Shown here: positions 10,450 to 21,530 of the stretch, one piece after another
Layout: each line of letters opens with the position of its first letter
How positions within the stretch are numbered: the first letter of the stretch is position 1
Assembly (NCBI RefSeq): GCF_000247695.1
Contig: NW_004624800.1
Location: 9,162,202-9,226,201, forward strand
Source: Heterocephalus glaber
Lineage: Eukaryota > Chordata > Mammalia > Rodentia > Bathyergidae
Direction of reading: 5' to 3'
DNA length: 64,000 nt
Position numbers and translations under genes: made by a program
Notes under the pieces: model-generated
What the model was told of the DNA's origin: nothing
The model's input: only the letters and a program-made list of their open reading frames with translations
Database searches by the model: none

Positions 10450-12150
10450 ATGAACTCTTGATGTAAGTTTTTCATGGATTTTTCTTTCATGGATTTAATG
10501 ATTAAATATAACATCAAATTATGAAACTCAAAAGAAAATGAAAACATATTAGTAAGCATTAACCTTGGAAGCTAAGCACAAAAATGAAAAGGATCATAAA
10601 TAAAAAGAAGAGAGAATTTAATTACATAAGACTGAAGCATCTATATAATAAAAATAGTAAAATAAAATTAAGACAGGCAAGGGAATTGTTATACAGAAAG
10701 ATATTCTTTAAAATGTTTATGTAGATTTTCAACTTATAAAACTTTAAAAGACATAGCTGTCTTTATTAAAGACAAAATTGCCTTTTAAATGAGACATTGT
10801 TCTAAATACAGTTAAAATAATTAGAGAGAAGTATTCAATGTTATTTTATGACAAAATATTTTACGAAATGATGTATTTATTATCGTCTATTCCATTGGTA
10901 TTCATGTTTGTCTTACTTTAAAAACAATGTCATAGCCAAAGCCTATGAAATTTAATAACAAAAGCTTATGCAGAGATTTTGAATCGTTTTTCAGTTATTA
11001 ATAAGTCCCCGAAATCTTAATTCGGTAACTCTATATGAAAGTTCATATTTTTAGAGTTTTTGCTTTCTTTTGCTGTTTTAAAAATTATTTTCTGCTTTTC
11101 TGTGTGTGTTTAAGTAAAACTCATTTCCAGTATGTTGCCTTTTTTGTTGCTTGGCATACTTACAGTCTTAATCTTAAAGAAATATAAGAAAAATTTTCCT
11201 TCTCCAAATACAGAAACTCGAATAACTTCCTTATTGGATTTTACATGGTAAAAATTACTTTTTGATATTTGAATTGAAAGGTATTAATTTTTTAAATTCT
11301 TTATAGTTATTTTATTGCTAACATTAAAAGTTTTTATTATACACATTTGTATTTTGCCATGATAAGGAATTGACCTTTTTCATAAATCATCAGAATATTT
11401 TCATCCTCAGCTTATATAGCTTCCAACATTTTATAATTGAACTTAAAACTATAAGGTGCTTTTCAAAGAATTATTTTATCTTGAAAGCTTCTTACATTAA
11501 GTGTTTCTAATCTTCATTAAAAATAAAAAATTTCCCAGAATGATTTTGTGAGTCAATTAAAGTGATGGTTTCTATATGTCAGTCTTCCTGGTAGATGAGA
11601 TAGTTTTAAGTTTATCCACAGAAGGTGAAGCTAAAGATAAATAACAGCTATTATTTCTTTAGGAAGCACATGAATGCAGTTTTATGGTTTGAGAGAAATA
11701 AAGGGATTTTAAATCCATAATGCTCACCATTTTTTAAGATCCTTCCATGCAAATCTTAAGTGATTGTGCAAAGAAGAGTCTAGAGGTCTATACATTAATG
11801 ATGGGGAAGATTGTTGGGAACGTTTCAATTTAATCCCTTTCATTAATGGAAATATAACTCTACAAAGTGCATATTTATCTCATTTTTTGAATTTTCTTCT
11901 CATTAAGTCTTTTCTTTGTCACATTCTTCACTCTGATATCATATATCTAACATAATTTGAATATTTTCCATTGGCTTCAAAACATTGTATTTTTGTAAAG
12001 TTATACTTTGACCACGTGCTGTCTGAGTGACCTATTGAAATTCCAATGGTCAAGGTGGCACTGCACATTGAGAGGGTAATGGAGGTGATTAACATGCCCA
12101 CCTACTTTAGACAAAGTGTTTTCTTGCATTTGTTCCTTAGATTTAAATCA
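10450..12150. other. AT-rich unique sequence, no gene seen
   Basis: Long AT-rich stretch without recognisable repeats or exons. The frame at 11764-11955 has no family resemblance. Confidence 0.45.
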
Positions 12151-12151
12151 A

Positions 12152-12182
<31 letters not shown>
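12151..12182. repeat. (AC)n microsatellite
   Basis: An uninterrupted run of about 15 AC units that ends in CAGCAG. A simple repeat of this kind is often polymorphic. Confidence 0.97.
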
Positions 12183-12276
12183 GCAGCTACTACATACTCC
12201 ATAATTTATGAATAATAACAAAATCGATAGAATTTCTCATACCAGCATATCTTATATTTCATCACTCAACTCATAA

Positions 12277-12278
12277 AT

Positions 12279-12324
<46 letters not shown>
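12277..12324. repeat. Compound (TA)n(GA)n microsatellite
   Basis: About 11 TA units run directly into about 12 GA units. The switch is abrupt, at position 12300. Confidence 0.97.
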
Positions 12325-13109
12325 ATGTTTGAGATCAACAGCAGGAAGGAGGAGAGGACAATAGAATCTCATGTTGAAAATGGTGTCCTATTACTTTGGA
12401 GGGAGGCCTTTAAAATAGAAAGAATATCAGTTATTATTTCAAACATCAAGGAAGGCATTAGGAAATTGTTACTCCTTTTTAATCAAAATTGAAGGTTTTA
12501 TTACATTAAAAAAAAAAGAAAAATTCCTTAGTCTCATAATAAGGGTAGTTTAAAAGCAAAAATAGAAAAATGTATGTTAAATGCATGAACATATTTTATT
12601 AAAAGTGAAGTGCAAAGATGAATGGTGGTTAGCTATGGCTGGTACAGAGTGATATATACATGCTTGGTTATTGATATGTTAGATTTCATGTGCATAGCAA
12701 AGGACTTTTTCGTATGAAGGCAATACAACACACTGAGATTCTATTGTGTTTATCACTCAATAACTATACTTCAGCATAATTTTTGAAAATGGTCAAAACA
12801 GTCAACACACAAACTAAATTTAACCTTATGTTAGGAGCTCAAATACTACATATTCTATTCTTAATTTTTTATCCCTCATGATGTATACATTTTTAATTCA
12901 ATTTTTAATGTCTTTACTAAATTTTATTGTTACAGAGAATTATGTGAACCCATCCTTTATTCTTAGAAGCTCTTTACTCAATTTTGCCAAACGTTTTTGA
13001 GCATGTGCTGTTTGTAAACTCAAAATTAAAATGTTCAAATTCACTGAGTGTTTACAAATCCTGAGAAAAAATTCACATACTTTATTAGAATTCAAGTTAC
13101 AAGCAATGC
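12325..13109. other. AT-rich unique sequence, no gene seen
   Basis: Nothing recognisable beyond an A-rich run near 12510-12520. The minus-strand frame at 12940-13140 partly overlaps the MIR at its right end and is not a gene. Confidence 0.4.
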
Positions 13110-13225
13110 ATTCTAGTATTACCCTCATTTTATAGGTCAAGAAATTGGCATTTGAAGAGTGTGAGTAGTTTTCTCAAAATTATCTATTTTTTAATGGTGG
13201 AGTTGAATTTCTATCCTATTTCACT
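13110..13225 (-). repeat. MIR SINE
   Basis: Plus-strand text follows the reverse complement of MIR: TACCCTCATTTTATAGGTCA, AAGAAATTGG, GAGTAGTTTTCTCAAAATTA, then GGTGGAGTTGAATTTCTATC. These match the 'cattttacagatgagg ... aacttgcccaaggtca ... gagctgggatttgaaccc' order of the family. Confidence 0.6.
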
Positions 13226-15311
13226 TAATTTAAGTGTGAGCAAACTTACCCATATGGCTGTCCACCAGGTTTCTACAAAGAATTGCTATCTTACTGAGTC
13301 TTTTCGTGTATTTATTTTTAGTTTTAAATTTTACAGAGGTCATAAGATCCTTCTTAGCATTATAGATTGACTTTAGACTCAAATTCCTTGAAAATATGTT
13401 ACTACTCTCATTATGCAAGGAAATAATTATGGGCTGCAGTTTTATTTCACACATCAACCATATTTCACAATTTGTTGTAAGATTAAGAATAAATTTAGGG
13501 AAGAGTACCTTCCCCAAAAAATGTCACAGAAACATCTTGGGCATCTTCACTTCATGAATTATTGTTTCTCCTGAACTGTCTTTTTAAGACAGTAGGGTGA
13601 AGAATTCAGCCAGTTCCCCAGATAATTTGGTGTCTGGAGGAAAGAAAATTGTATTATTGAGCAAACACTCATGCAAGGCTCTGTGTGTTTTCCCTGAACA
13701 CTATAATTACTGTTGTCTGGGTAAATAGACCTTATTTTTATGTGATAGCCCAATGAGAATAATTTAGACCCATCAACATGAATTACTGTGTCAGCAAGGG
13801 AACAGACCTGCCGCAATTCTCTTTTTGTAGACATACCTCATTTAGGAATGAGGAGACAGCAAGAGTGTGAAAACTAGATATATGTTTCAATACCTCACCT
13901 CCTAGATTTCTTTTCATACTGAGGCTACTTGCCATTAACAAGATTTACAACCCAAATTTTACAGACCTGCCACTTTATAAGGCATTAAGTAAATGCTTTT
14001 GATTGAAATCCTGGAATATTGTAATTTTGGTATTCTCATATTTAAAGAATAATATCTTTATTGTCTATATCATTGTCTAAAACAATATTAATGAATTATT
14101 AATTGGAAAAAAGGCTTATGATTAGTATTTGTCATTAGGAGAATGATTTTCCCTGAAAAATGTCCTAATAACCTTTATATCAAGATGTCAGTCTTCTATA
14201 TTGTGCCTAGCTTTATTTATTCACAAATGACTTACAGTCTATTTTATTGTTTCAAAGGCTTCATGGAGCTTACAATGTTAAAGGTATACAAAACAGAATG
14301 GGAAATAATGCATAGATCTAATTCTACTATGGGGAAAATAGAAATGGATACACTCTCACCCAGTTATGCTACATAAATTGAATTTGTAAATGAATATGAA
14401 ATTTAGACGGGAGCTTCCAGGAAGGCAAGGAAAAATGTAGAACCTAATAGTTAATACCATTTCCACAGCTGAAGAAGAAATACAACAACCAAGAATCACA
14501 GAGGAGGTGTTTATTAAGCATTTATTTAAAAATGGACAAATTATTAAATGAACCTCAGAGTGTATTCTACCCCCAATTCAACCTTCCTATCATTCTGGAT
14601 TTGGCAAAATATATAATAGAGATCTTTACAGAAAGGCAAGGATGACATAATTGTTAGTATATATTCTAAATAAAATATTTCTTATGTACATTTTATTGAC
14701 CCTTTATCAAAGTATTAAATTCAATGACTCAAGACATTTCTATGAGAGCTTACATTATATTTTTTAACATTTGATTTCCATCATCTCATCTTAGAGAATT
14801 TATAAGTAGTATCACTGAATCTTTTCTCAGATGTATTGCGCATCATTTTGGTAAATGTTTGCAATACAGAACCCAGTTAATCTTGATATTTGGTTTTCCA
14901 AAGCCTATTTGATATGTTTACAAGTTGTGTGCATAAAGTGCTTGTAGACTTTGTCAATAAGATATAGAACAACTTCCAGTGTTGATTTGAAAATTAGGAG
15001 CTGATCTCAAATCTGATTCATACAGAAAATAACACAGCGTAGTATTCAGCTAGAGGAAAGTTGGATGAATACGAAAAGACTGCTTCAATGTCTACATATT
15101 TCAGCACTTAACTGGACTCTTTGCTGGTCCATTGATTACAGTTTCATAATAAAACTGCCTAAGAGTTGACTTAACTGTGACTCATGGGTGGTCATTGATC
15201 TTGTGATGCTATTGGCATTTTAATCATGGTAAACTTTGTGGAGTGGAAAACTTTACTTTTGACTCACAGAATGTTAGAAATTGGCAGAAAAATGAGAAAC
15301 AAGTTTGAATT
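13226..15311. other. AT-rich unique sequence, no gene seen
   Basis: Several frames of 77-95 codons (13230-13517, 13559-13834 and 14143-14376) lack recognisable domains, splice context or promoter features. None is called. Confidence 0.45.
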
Positions 15312-15326
15312 GAAAATAGGCCATCA

Positions 15327-15416
15327 GGGCCAGGAATTTAGCTCAGTGGTTTCGCCACCTGCTGTGCAAGCATAAGGCCCCGAGTTCAATCCCAGGTACC
15401 AAAGAAAAAAAAGAAA
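15327..15416 (+). mobile_element. ID-type SINE with target-site duplication
   Basis: Full-length plus-strand copy, GGGCCAGGAATTTAGCTCAG to AGTTCAATCCCAGGTACC plus an A-rich tail. The A box (TTAGCTCAGTGG) and B box (GAGTTCAATCC) of the tRNA-type pol III promoter are visible. It is flanked by 15-bp duplicates differing at one base: GAAAATAGGCCATCA (15312-15326) and GAAAATAGGCCACCA (15417-15431). This is a clean L1-mobilised insertion. Confidence 0.96.
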
Positions 15417-15431
15417 GAAAATAGGCCACCA

Positions 15432-16507
15432 AAGAGAACACTTATCCATGTATGCACAGAGTTGATACTGCAACAAGATAAAACTAAGGCAAATAACATG
15501 CTTTTAGAACTAAAGAATAGAATACAGAATTTAAATAACCTGTACTCAAATATTATTAATTTAAATGTAATCACTGTTGCTACTCCCAAAACTATACTTT
15601 TTGTATCTAAGCCATTATAAAACATATTTATCCTAAATCTACAATATTTCTGCTTTTTCCTAATACTCAAATTCCATTTTCTTATTGAAACTTCTGCTCA
15701 TGCTGTCTTTTTTTCCCTCAGTAATGGAAGATAACAATTGCTTATTATAATGAGCTAATGTCCTTCCTGAAATTACACAACTTTTTTGTATCTTTCCATG
15801 TTTTTGGCTCTAGTTCTGTAGTTTTTCAGCCTTTTTGTTTCCTACTTTCAACCTTCTGCCATTTTTGCTATTGTCCTCCATCTTCAAGCTTTTCATATAA
15901 TGTTCAAGTTTTTCATGCCAAATTAGAACAAGTATTGTCATATTTATAAAGCTATGTGTGATGATGTAATTATCCCTGTATTCATATAAGTGTTCCATAA
16001 ACCCACTTAAATATTAGAATTTAAAACAACCTTTCTTCATTTCTGATCCCTATTTTCTAGATATAATGAGCTCTAGCTTCAGTCATTTTCTAAGAGGATA
16101 GCTTTTTGAGAATATGCAGAAAAAATCTATTTACTATATTATATGTGTAACATCTCTGTAGCACTACCTAAGGTCTTATTTATTCCAGAGTAAGGTCTGA
16201 AAATATGTTGTTCTGGAGTTAAATTGTCAATTTCCGTCCTTTTGTGTCTCAACATAAGAATTAAAAACAACCATATAAATAGTCTTGCTTCTGGGGCAGA
16301 GACATATTTAGATTTGAAACTTTGAAAGGTAGGTGCTACTTTATGGAGCATCTACATATTTTTGTTTAAAGTGTCTAGTACTTAGTAGCATCTGTCTCAA
16401 AGCATTTTTGTTTCTCACAGGAGTTAGCAGACTTTTATGACTGAATAACTTTGGGGAATTCTGGGGTAAAGAAAATTAGACTAGTAAGCAAAGTTCTAAT
16501 ACTGGTA

Positions 16508-16510
<3 letters not shown>
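15432..16510. other. Unique sequence, no gene seen
   Basis: No support for a gene. Frames 15758-15949 and 15810-15998 overlap on opposite strands, and 16139-16351 has no family match by eye. Confidence 0.4.

Positions 16511-16541
<31 letters not shown>
16511..16541. repeat. (TA)n microsatellite at L1 tail
   Basis: About 14 TA units lie immediately at the 3' (left) end of a minus-strand L1, consistent with expansion from its poly(A) end. Confidence 0.9.
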
Positions 16542-16544
<3 letters not shown>

Positions 16545-17040
16545 TTACTTTTTATTAGTACATGTTAGCAGTACATAATGTGTACATTCTTTATGTGAAA
16601 TTGGTACATGTTCATAACATATTCCCTTTTGCGTCCAAAAGGGAAAAGCTCTCCCCTCCCTTCCACTTTCCTCCATCTTTTGATTCTCTTTCCTTTTGAG
16701 AAAGATTTATCTCCCCACCTTCTATTATTTATCTTTTATTTTACCCTATATTTACAATTTATGTTTTTTATATAAGAGTAACCATGGAATATTGAACTTG
16801 TATATTTTTATTTATTTCATTTAACATTATGGTCTCAAGGTACATCTATTTTCTTACAAATGACTCAAATTTATGTTTCTTTATGTCAGAGTAGTACTCT
16901 GTTGTATGTAAATATCACATCTTCTTTATCTATTCATCCATTGATAGACATATTAGCTGCTTCCAAGACTTAGCTATTATGAAATGAGCTGCTATAGACC
17001 TAGGTATGTATTGATCGCTGTAATATGATGTTGGTCATTC
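16542..17040 (-). mobile_element. Old L1 3' end (ORF2 end and 3' UTR)
   Basis: Plus-strand text reads as the reverse complement of an L1 3' region. A pyrimidine-rich 3' UTR (about 16640-16740) is followed by GTCAGAGTAGTACTCTGTTG, TTCTTTATCTATTCATCCAT, TGATAGACATATTAGCTGCT and CCAAGACTTAGCTATTATGA. These match the end of ORF2 (the YYSAI and nearby segment). It is 5'-truncated near 17040 and too diverged to keep a reading frame. Confidence 0.8.
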
Positions 17041-19310
17041 TTAAATGTATTTCACTTCAGAATGTCATAACACTGCTTGTCCCTGATACATGTTATGGAA
17101 AATGCTATTCCAGATACATGTTAAGGTGACAAGAGTAATTCTTCTTCCATATTCCTTTTAAGTGGAGGATTCAGTTCATATATAAAGTTCACATTATTTA
17201 TGAATTATTTCCATACACTCAGGTGTGAGACATATCAGATTGCATTATTTTTCTGAATCAGATTTATTGGTCTAAACTATCTACTCAGTGAAATTAGCAA
17301 AAATCTCAACATGTGTCACTGTTTAATGACTGTCTTTGCAGCTGATGAGTGAACTTGGACAGGCCATTGGTCAGTAGCACCAAGACAATATCCTCTCCTT
17401 CCGCACCATCAGTGCCCACAGGGATCTATACTAGGCATCCAGGGAAGACATCACAAAGGATCACCAAACATGCCTTCCAGTGCCTTTCCTACTGTGCAAC
17501 TAAGTTTATGACTGCCACTTTAGAATGTATTCCATTTTATTATCCCATTCCAAGGGCATCAAATGATCTTTCTCTGATTTGGGGGCTCTCTTTTCTTTTT
17601 CTCAAAATAATAGCCACAAAGCTTTCCCCTGGACAATGCAGCTCAACTTTCTAAAATACAGGAACAAATTCCCTCAGTTCTCTCACTCTTGCCCACACCT
17701 AACTGTTCAATCCTATAATACGAAAAATCTGTTAACTCCCTGCAGAATCTTGGGGATTCAGAACTCCTTTTAGTGAGGGGAAACAAAACTGAATCTTGGA
17801 ATAAAATATACAAGACAAATCAATTAATAACTTGCGATCATATTAACAAAGTTATCTATCTTAGGGAATTTGGCATACAGGTTATTATGATATTGAGACC
17901 CCAGAGGCATCCTGAGATCACTGGAAAGGAAATGCTTGATTAATTTGATGATTTTGCTGCTTTTACTGGCTAAATATAAAACTGTTATTAACCCTTCCTT
18001 GATGAACCTGAACAAAGAAAACCTTTATCCAAATCCAAAGACGTATCATCCAGTTTTTCAGGAGTACACAGTATAACTTATTTCAATAGATTGTCATGTA
18101 AATACTTATTCTTTGAATTAAGGAAGGAAAGAAGTCTTTAAAACATGATAAACTAAGCAACCTTGCTATCTCAGGGTAGGAGAACAAAGCCAGTTTTAAA
18201 AATTATCCATGTATGATATTCTCTATGAATAAAATTTTGTGTAGAAATTTCTTTTCTATACAAAATATAGACAGAATATTGCATGTAAATGTTTTTCTGA
18301 GATTTTTTCACTGCTAATGTAATATGAATAAATATGGAATTATTTAGTATATTAATTTATAATTGATAAAATTTTAAAATCTCAAAATTTGTGAAAAGCA
18401 GATAATTTCAACTAAAAACTACCTTGAGTATTTTGCCTCTTAATTTTAATTAGTTTGTGTTGAAATAATTGAGGAAGCATTGAATAGGAAAGAAAAGGAA
18501 GGAGCACATGCTGTTAGGTTCTGAGGACATAGGAGATTATTTTGTGACAAATAAGGAAAAAATGAGATAATACATGGAGTAAATTTCAAGCTTTGGCAAA
18601 TATAGAGTATCAGCAATGTGCCAGTTTACAAAAATAATAAAATACACACACACACAGACACACAAATTCCTGTGAACCGTGAGTCAGAAAATTTATTGAT
18701 AATTAAGCCCATAATGGAGTATACAACAAGTTTCTATATTAAAGCATTTGTCAATTTGGGTTTTATAGAGTAAGAAAGCAGAGGAGAAAATAGTTCCCTT
18801 TAACTTCCTATGTGGGCAGTGGACCACTGACACTTTGCTGTGCCTGCAGGCCTTCTTCTTGTCATGCGCTGACTGCCAACTGGCTGAAGGTTCTCCCTGT
18901 GATGCAGTCTGTGAACCCAGGCTGGAAGTTCAGAGATAACGACCTCTAGCATCAGCTGTACTTACTGAGAATAAAGTAAAGATATCTTGGCTTCCTTCTG
19001 CTTCAGAGGAGCTAAGCTACTGACATTCTGGAAAGTGGCTTGAAAGTACTTTATTGTCCTCCTTCATTTTCCTATTTTACATATCCACGCTCCTGCCCAA
19101 TGAAGTAGTTGAACCAGAATTCCTGACCCACATCTTGATTCTAAGAGGATCCAATGACAGCTTCATTCTCAATAAATGCCAAGGAGAGAGTGGGACCTTC
19201 TCTGTGGTACATTCACTTTTCAAGATCAAAAGTGGAGAACAAAGATGAACTTTTAGCCATTCTCTGATCTCCAGATAACGTGATTTTGAGATTTCCAAGT
19301 TGAAGAAATA
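17041..19310. other. Mostly unique sequence, no gene seen
   Basis: The stretch 18830-18990 is visibly less AT-rich than its flanks, without a recognised repeat. A CA-rich run lies at 18644-18664. The 101-codon frame at 17349-17654 shows no domain. Confidence 0.4.
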
Positions 19311-19405
19311 TGACAAGGAAGAAGAAGTGGGATAGGAAGAAGAAGAAGAGGAGGAGAAAAGGAAGAGAAGGAGCAAGAAGACAAGGAAAAAGAAGGAAGG
19401 GAAAG
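19311..19405 (+). repeat. Polypurine (GAA/GGA) tract
   Basis: About 95 bases that are nearly all A or G on the plus strand, built from GAAGAA, GGAGGA and AAGGAA units. Such tracts can form triplex DNA and explain the lysine/arginine-rich frame 19310-19630, which is not a gene. Confidence 0.9.
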
Positions 19406-20411
19406 TATCTTGATTCTCAACTTTTTTTCTTTATAGTTTTATCTCTGAGCTCTTACAACATAGTTTCCATCTATAGCCATTTCTTTGTGTCTCATAATGA
19501 CACATCTTCTCTCTTTCCTTCTAAAATTTCCATTTATACATTTTCAGCCCTACAGACTGTATGGAAGGAAGTGCATGCTTTATTCCACATGTTTGCAGAT
19601 GTTTATTGTGGACAGATCCAACTCTTCTAGGGATGAATGCTATTTTCATCAATTCCAGGGTTAGCATGGACATGGTAAATAGGGAAGCAAGCAGAGGAAC
19701 AATTGACTCTTGCTAGAATCAAGATAGATGTTAAAATGGTGAGTTTATCAAGGAAAAACACTCTTAAATGTCAGTGCTAAATGATACAGCTTCCGGTGTG
19801 TGTGTACATTTGATGTTTCACAATACTCTGTAGAGATTGAGATGTAAATTAATTATATGGGCCGTTTTCAATCTGAAAGTAGTGAGTCAATGCTTTATCA
19901 TGTTTTAGAGTAGCATCTGGCTTGCTATTAGACTGCAAAAGCCTCAGTCTATTCATAATACAATAAATTTAAGTTGTTTATGAGATATGTAGTCAGGATG
20001 CTGACAGTTGGTGCCTTCTGAGAATTAAACTCTCAGATTACCCTATTATGGAAGAGACAAATCTATGGAAAAACGCTATTTCTCGGTGCTCTATTTTCAG
20101 ATAAATTGAAAACCACTTCTCTTGGATAAATTCTGCAATCTGAATATGCTTTTATGTTGGTGATTAGAGGATTTTATTATACTTAGATATTTTCCTAAAA
20201 TTATTCTATGATAAATCAAGAGAGCATATGTAGCATGTAGATTAAGTTCTATAACATATAACCACCAGATTGATTATATTTTAATTATGATATAATAGAG
20301 CAAGGGAAAGAGTGATTATCTAGGGTATTGCTGGTCTAGCTCTAGTGGTCTGTATGGACCAAATTAGTAGAAGTAAGATTTTCTGTATTCTCTTTTGGAT
20401 CACCAATGTCT
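19406..20411. other. Unique sequence, no gene seen
   Basis: No coding region or repeat family could be supported on either strand. Confidence 0.4.
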
Positions 20412-20470
20412 TTATAGAGCCAGGCACATAACAAGTACTGAATAAGTAAGTTTTGAATATATGAATTAAT
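20412..20470 (+). repeat. L2/MIR-type 3' tail fragment
   Basis: GAGCCAGGCACATAACAAGT followed by ACTGAATAAGTAAGTTTTGA and ATGAATTAATAAAT resembles the 'ctggcacatagtaggcgctcaataaat...gaatgaatg' end shared by L2 and MIR. It is short. Confidence 0.45.
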
Positions 20471-21025
20471 AAATATATAGAGCCATTAGCAGGCTAGAAT
20501 AGTTTTCAAACAAGTTCCTGCCTTGAGTTGAAGTGCTAATATAAATAATTCAGATTGTTCACAGTGGGATGAAAAACCATCATCAACAGAAAACAGAAGC
20601 AGTGGATTCTTACATGTAAATATTGAAGATGCCTACTTTTGCTCCAAAAGATGAAGGAATCTGGCTTAAAGGCTTAAGGATCTTTTAACAAGAGTATTCT
20701 ATAGGTAGAAGGGGAAAATACTTGGAGCACACATATTTCTTAATTTCCAATTCATCAAACAGTCTATAGAATTTAATTTAGTTATTTATGGGATTCACTA
20801 TTTTCAAAAGGAAAATGAATGAATCATGCAATATATATAGGCTAATAATTACACAAAATGTGCACATCAATGTAAAAAATAAAATAAGAATGTATACATA
20901 TTGTAGGCTGAGAGAAAGGTCACCGTTGAATAGAAACAGAATTGTCATGTAGTGCTAGAGCTGAACGAGTCACCTAGGAAGGGAAAACATGCTCACACCT
21001 GAGTCTCACTAAAAAGGTATGGTAA

Positions 21026-21109
21026 GGGGCCAAGGATTTAGCTCAGTGTTCTGCCGCCTGCCTTGAAAGTGCAAGGACCTGAGTTCAATCACCTGTACCA
21101 AAAATAAAT
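21026..21109 (+). mobile_element. ID-type SINE with target-site duplication
   Basis: Plus-strand copy from GGGGCCAAGGATTTAGCTCA to CACCTGTACC and an A/AAAT tail. It is flanked by 15-bp duplicates AAAAAGGTATGGTAA (21011-21025) and AAAAAGGTGTGGTGA (21110-21124), which differ at two bases. The internal CCGCCTGCCTTG segment is typical of the local family. Confidence 0.95.
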
Positions 21110-21449
21110 AAAAAGGTGTGGTGAATACTATTACTTTAGATTTATCTGGTTACTGGACCAAGACTAGATAAACTTTATTTCCATAAAAACATGGTGTAAG
21201 GTCAGAATTCCTAGGTATCACAACCCATACCTGTAATTTCTCCATTACCTGAGGTAACTTGTATATTTTGCAACCATAATGATTAAAGGGTTGATTGGTT
21301 GTCAAATAATGGATGCTAGATTATTCTAGATATTCTTCTAGATCTTTAAATTATATCAAATATGCTAATTTACTAAATATATTTAAATTTATTAACTTAT
21401 GCAATCATTACATCTATGTTATTAGATGGCATTTCTTCTATATGACTTC

Positions 21450-21530
21450 TCCATATTTACATAGACAGCAAACAATGGAGCTAACATTCAAGCTGGGGCT
21501 ATGTTACTCCAAAGACAAACTACATTGTAG
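21450..21530 (-). repeat. MIR fragment
   Basis: GGAGCTAACATTCAAGCTGG followed by TATGTTACTCCAAAGAC resembles the reverse complement of the MIR tRNA-derived part ('gagctaggattcgaacccagg ... tgactccaaag'). Diverged and partial. Confidence 0.4.

Noticed and set aside
15327..15416. tRNA gene-like A and B boxes
   Set aside because: The sequence is a SINE with A tail and target duplication and cannot fold into a full tRNA cloverleaf with the expected arms.
19310..19630. Lys/Arg-rich 106-codon frame
   Set aside because: Product of the polypurine tract.
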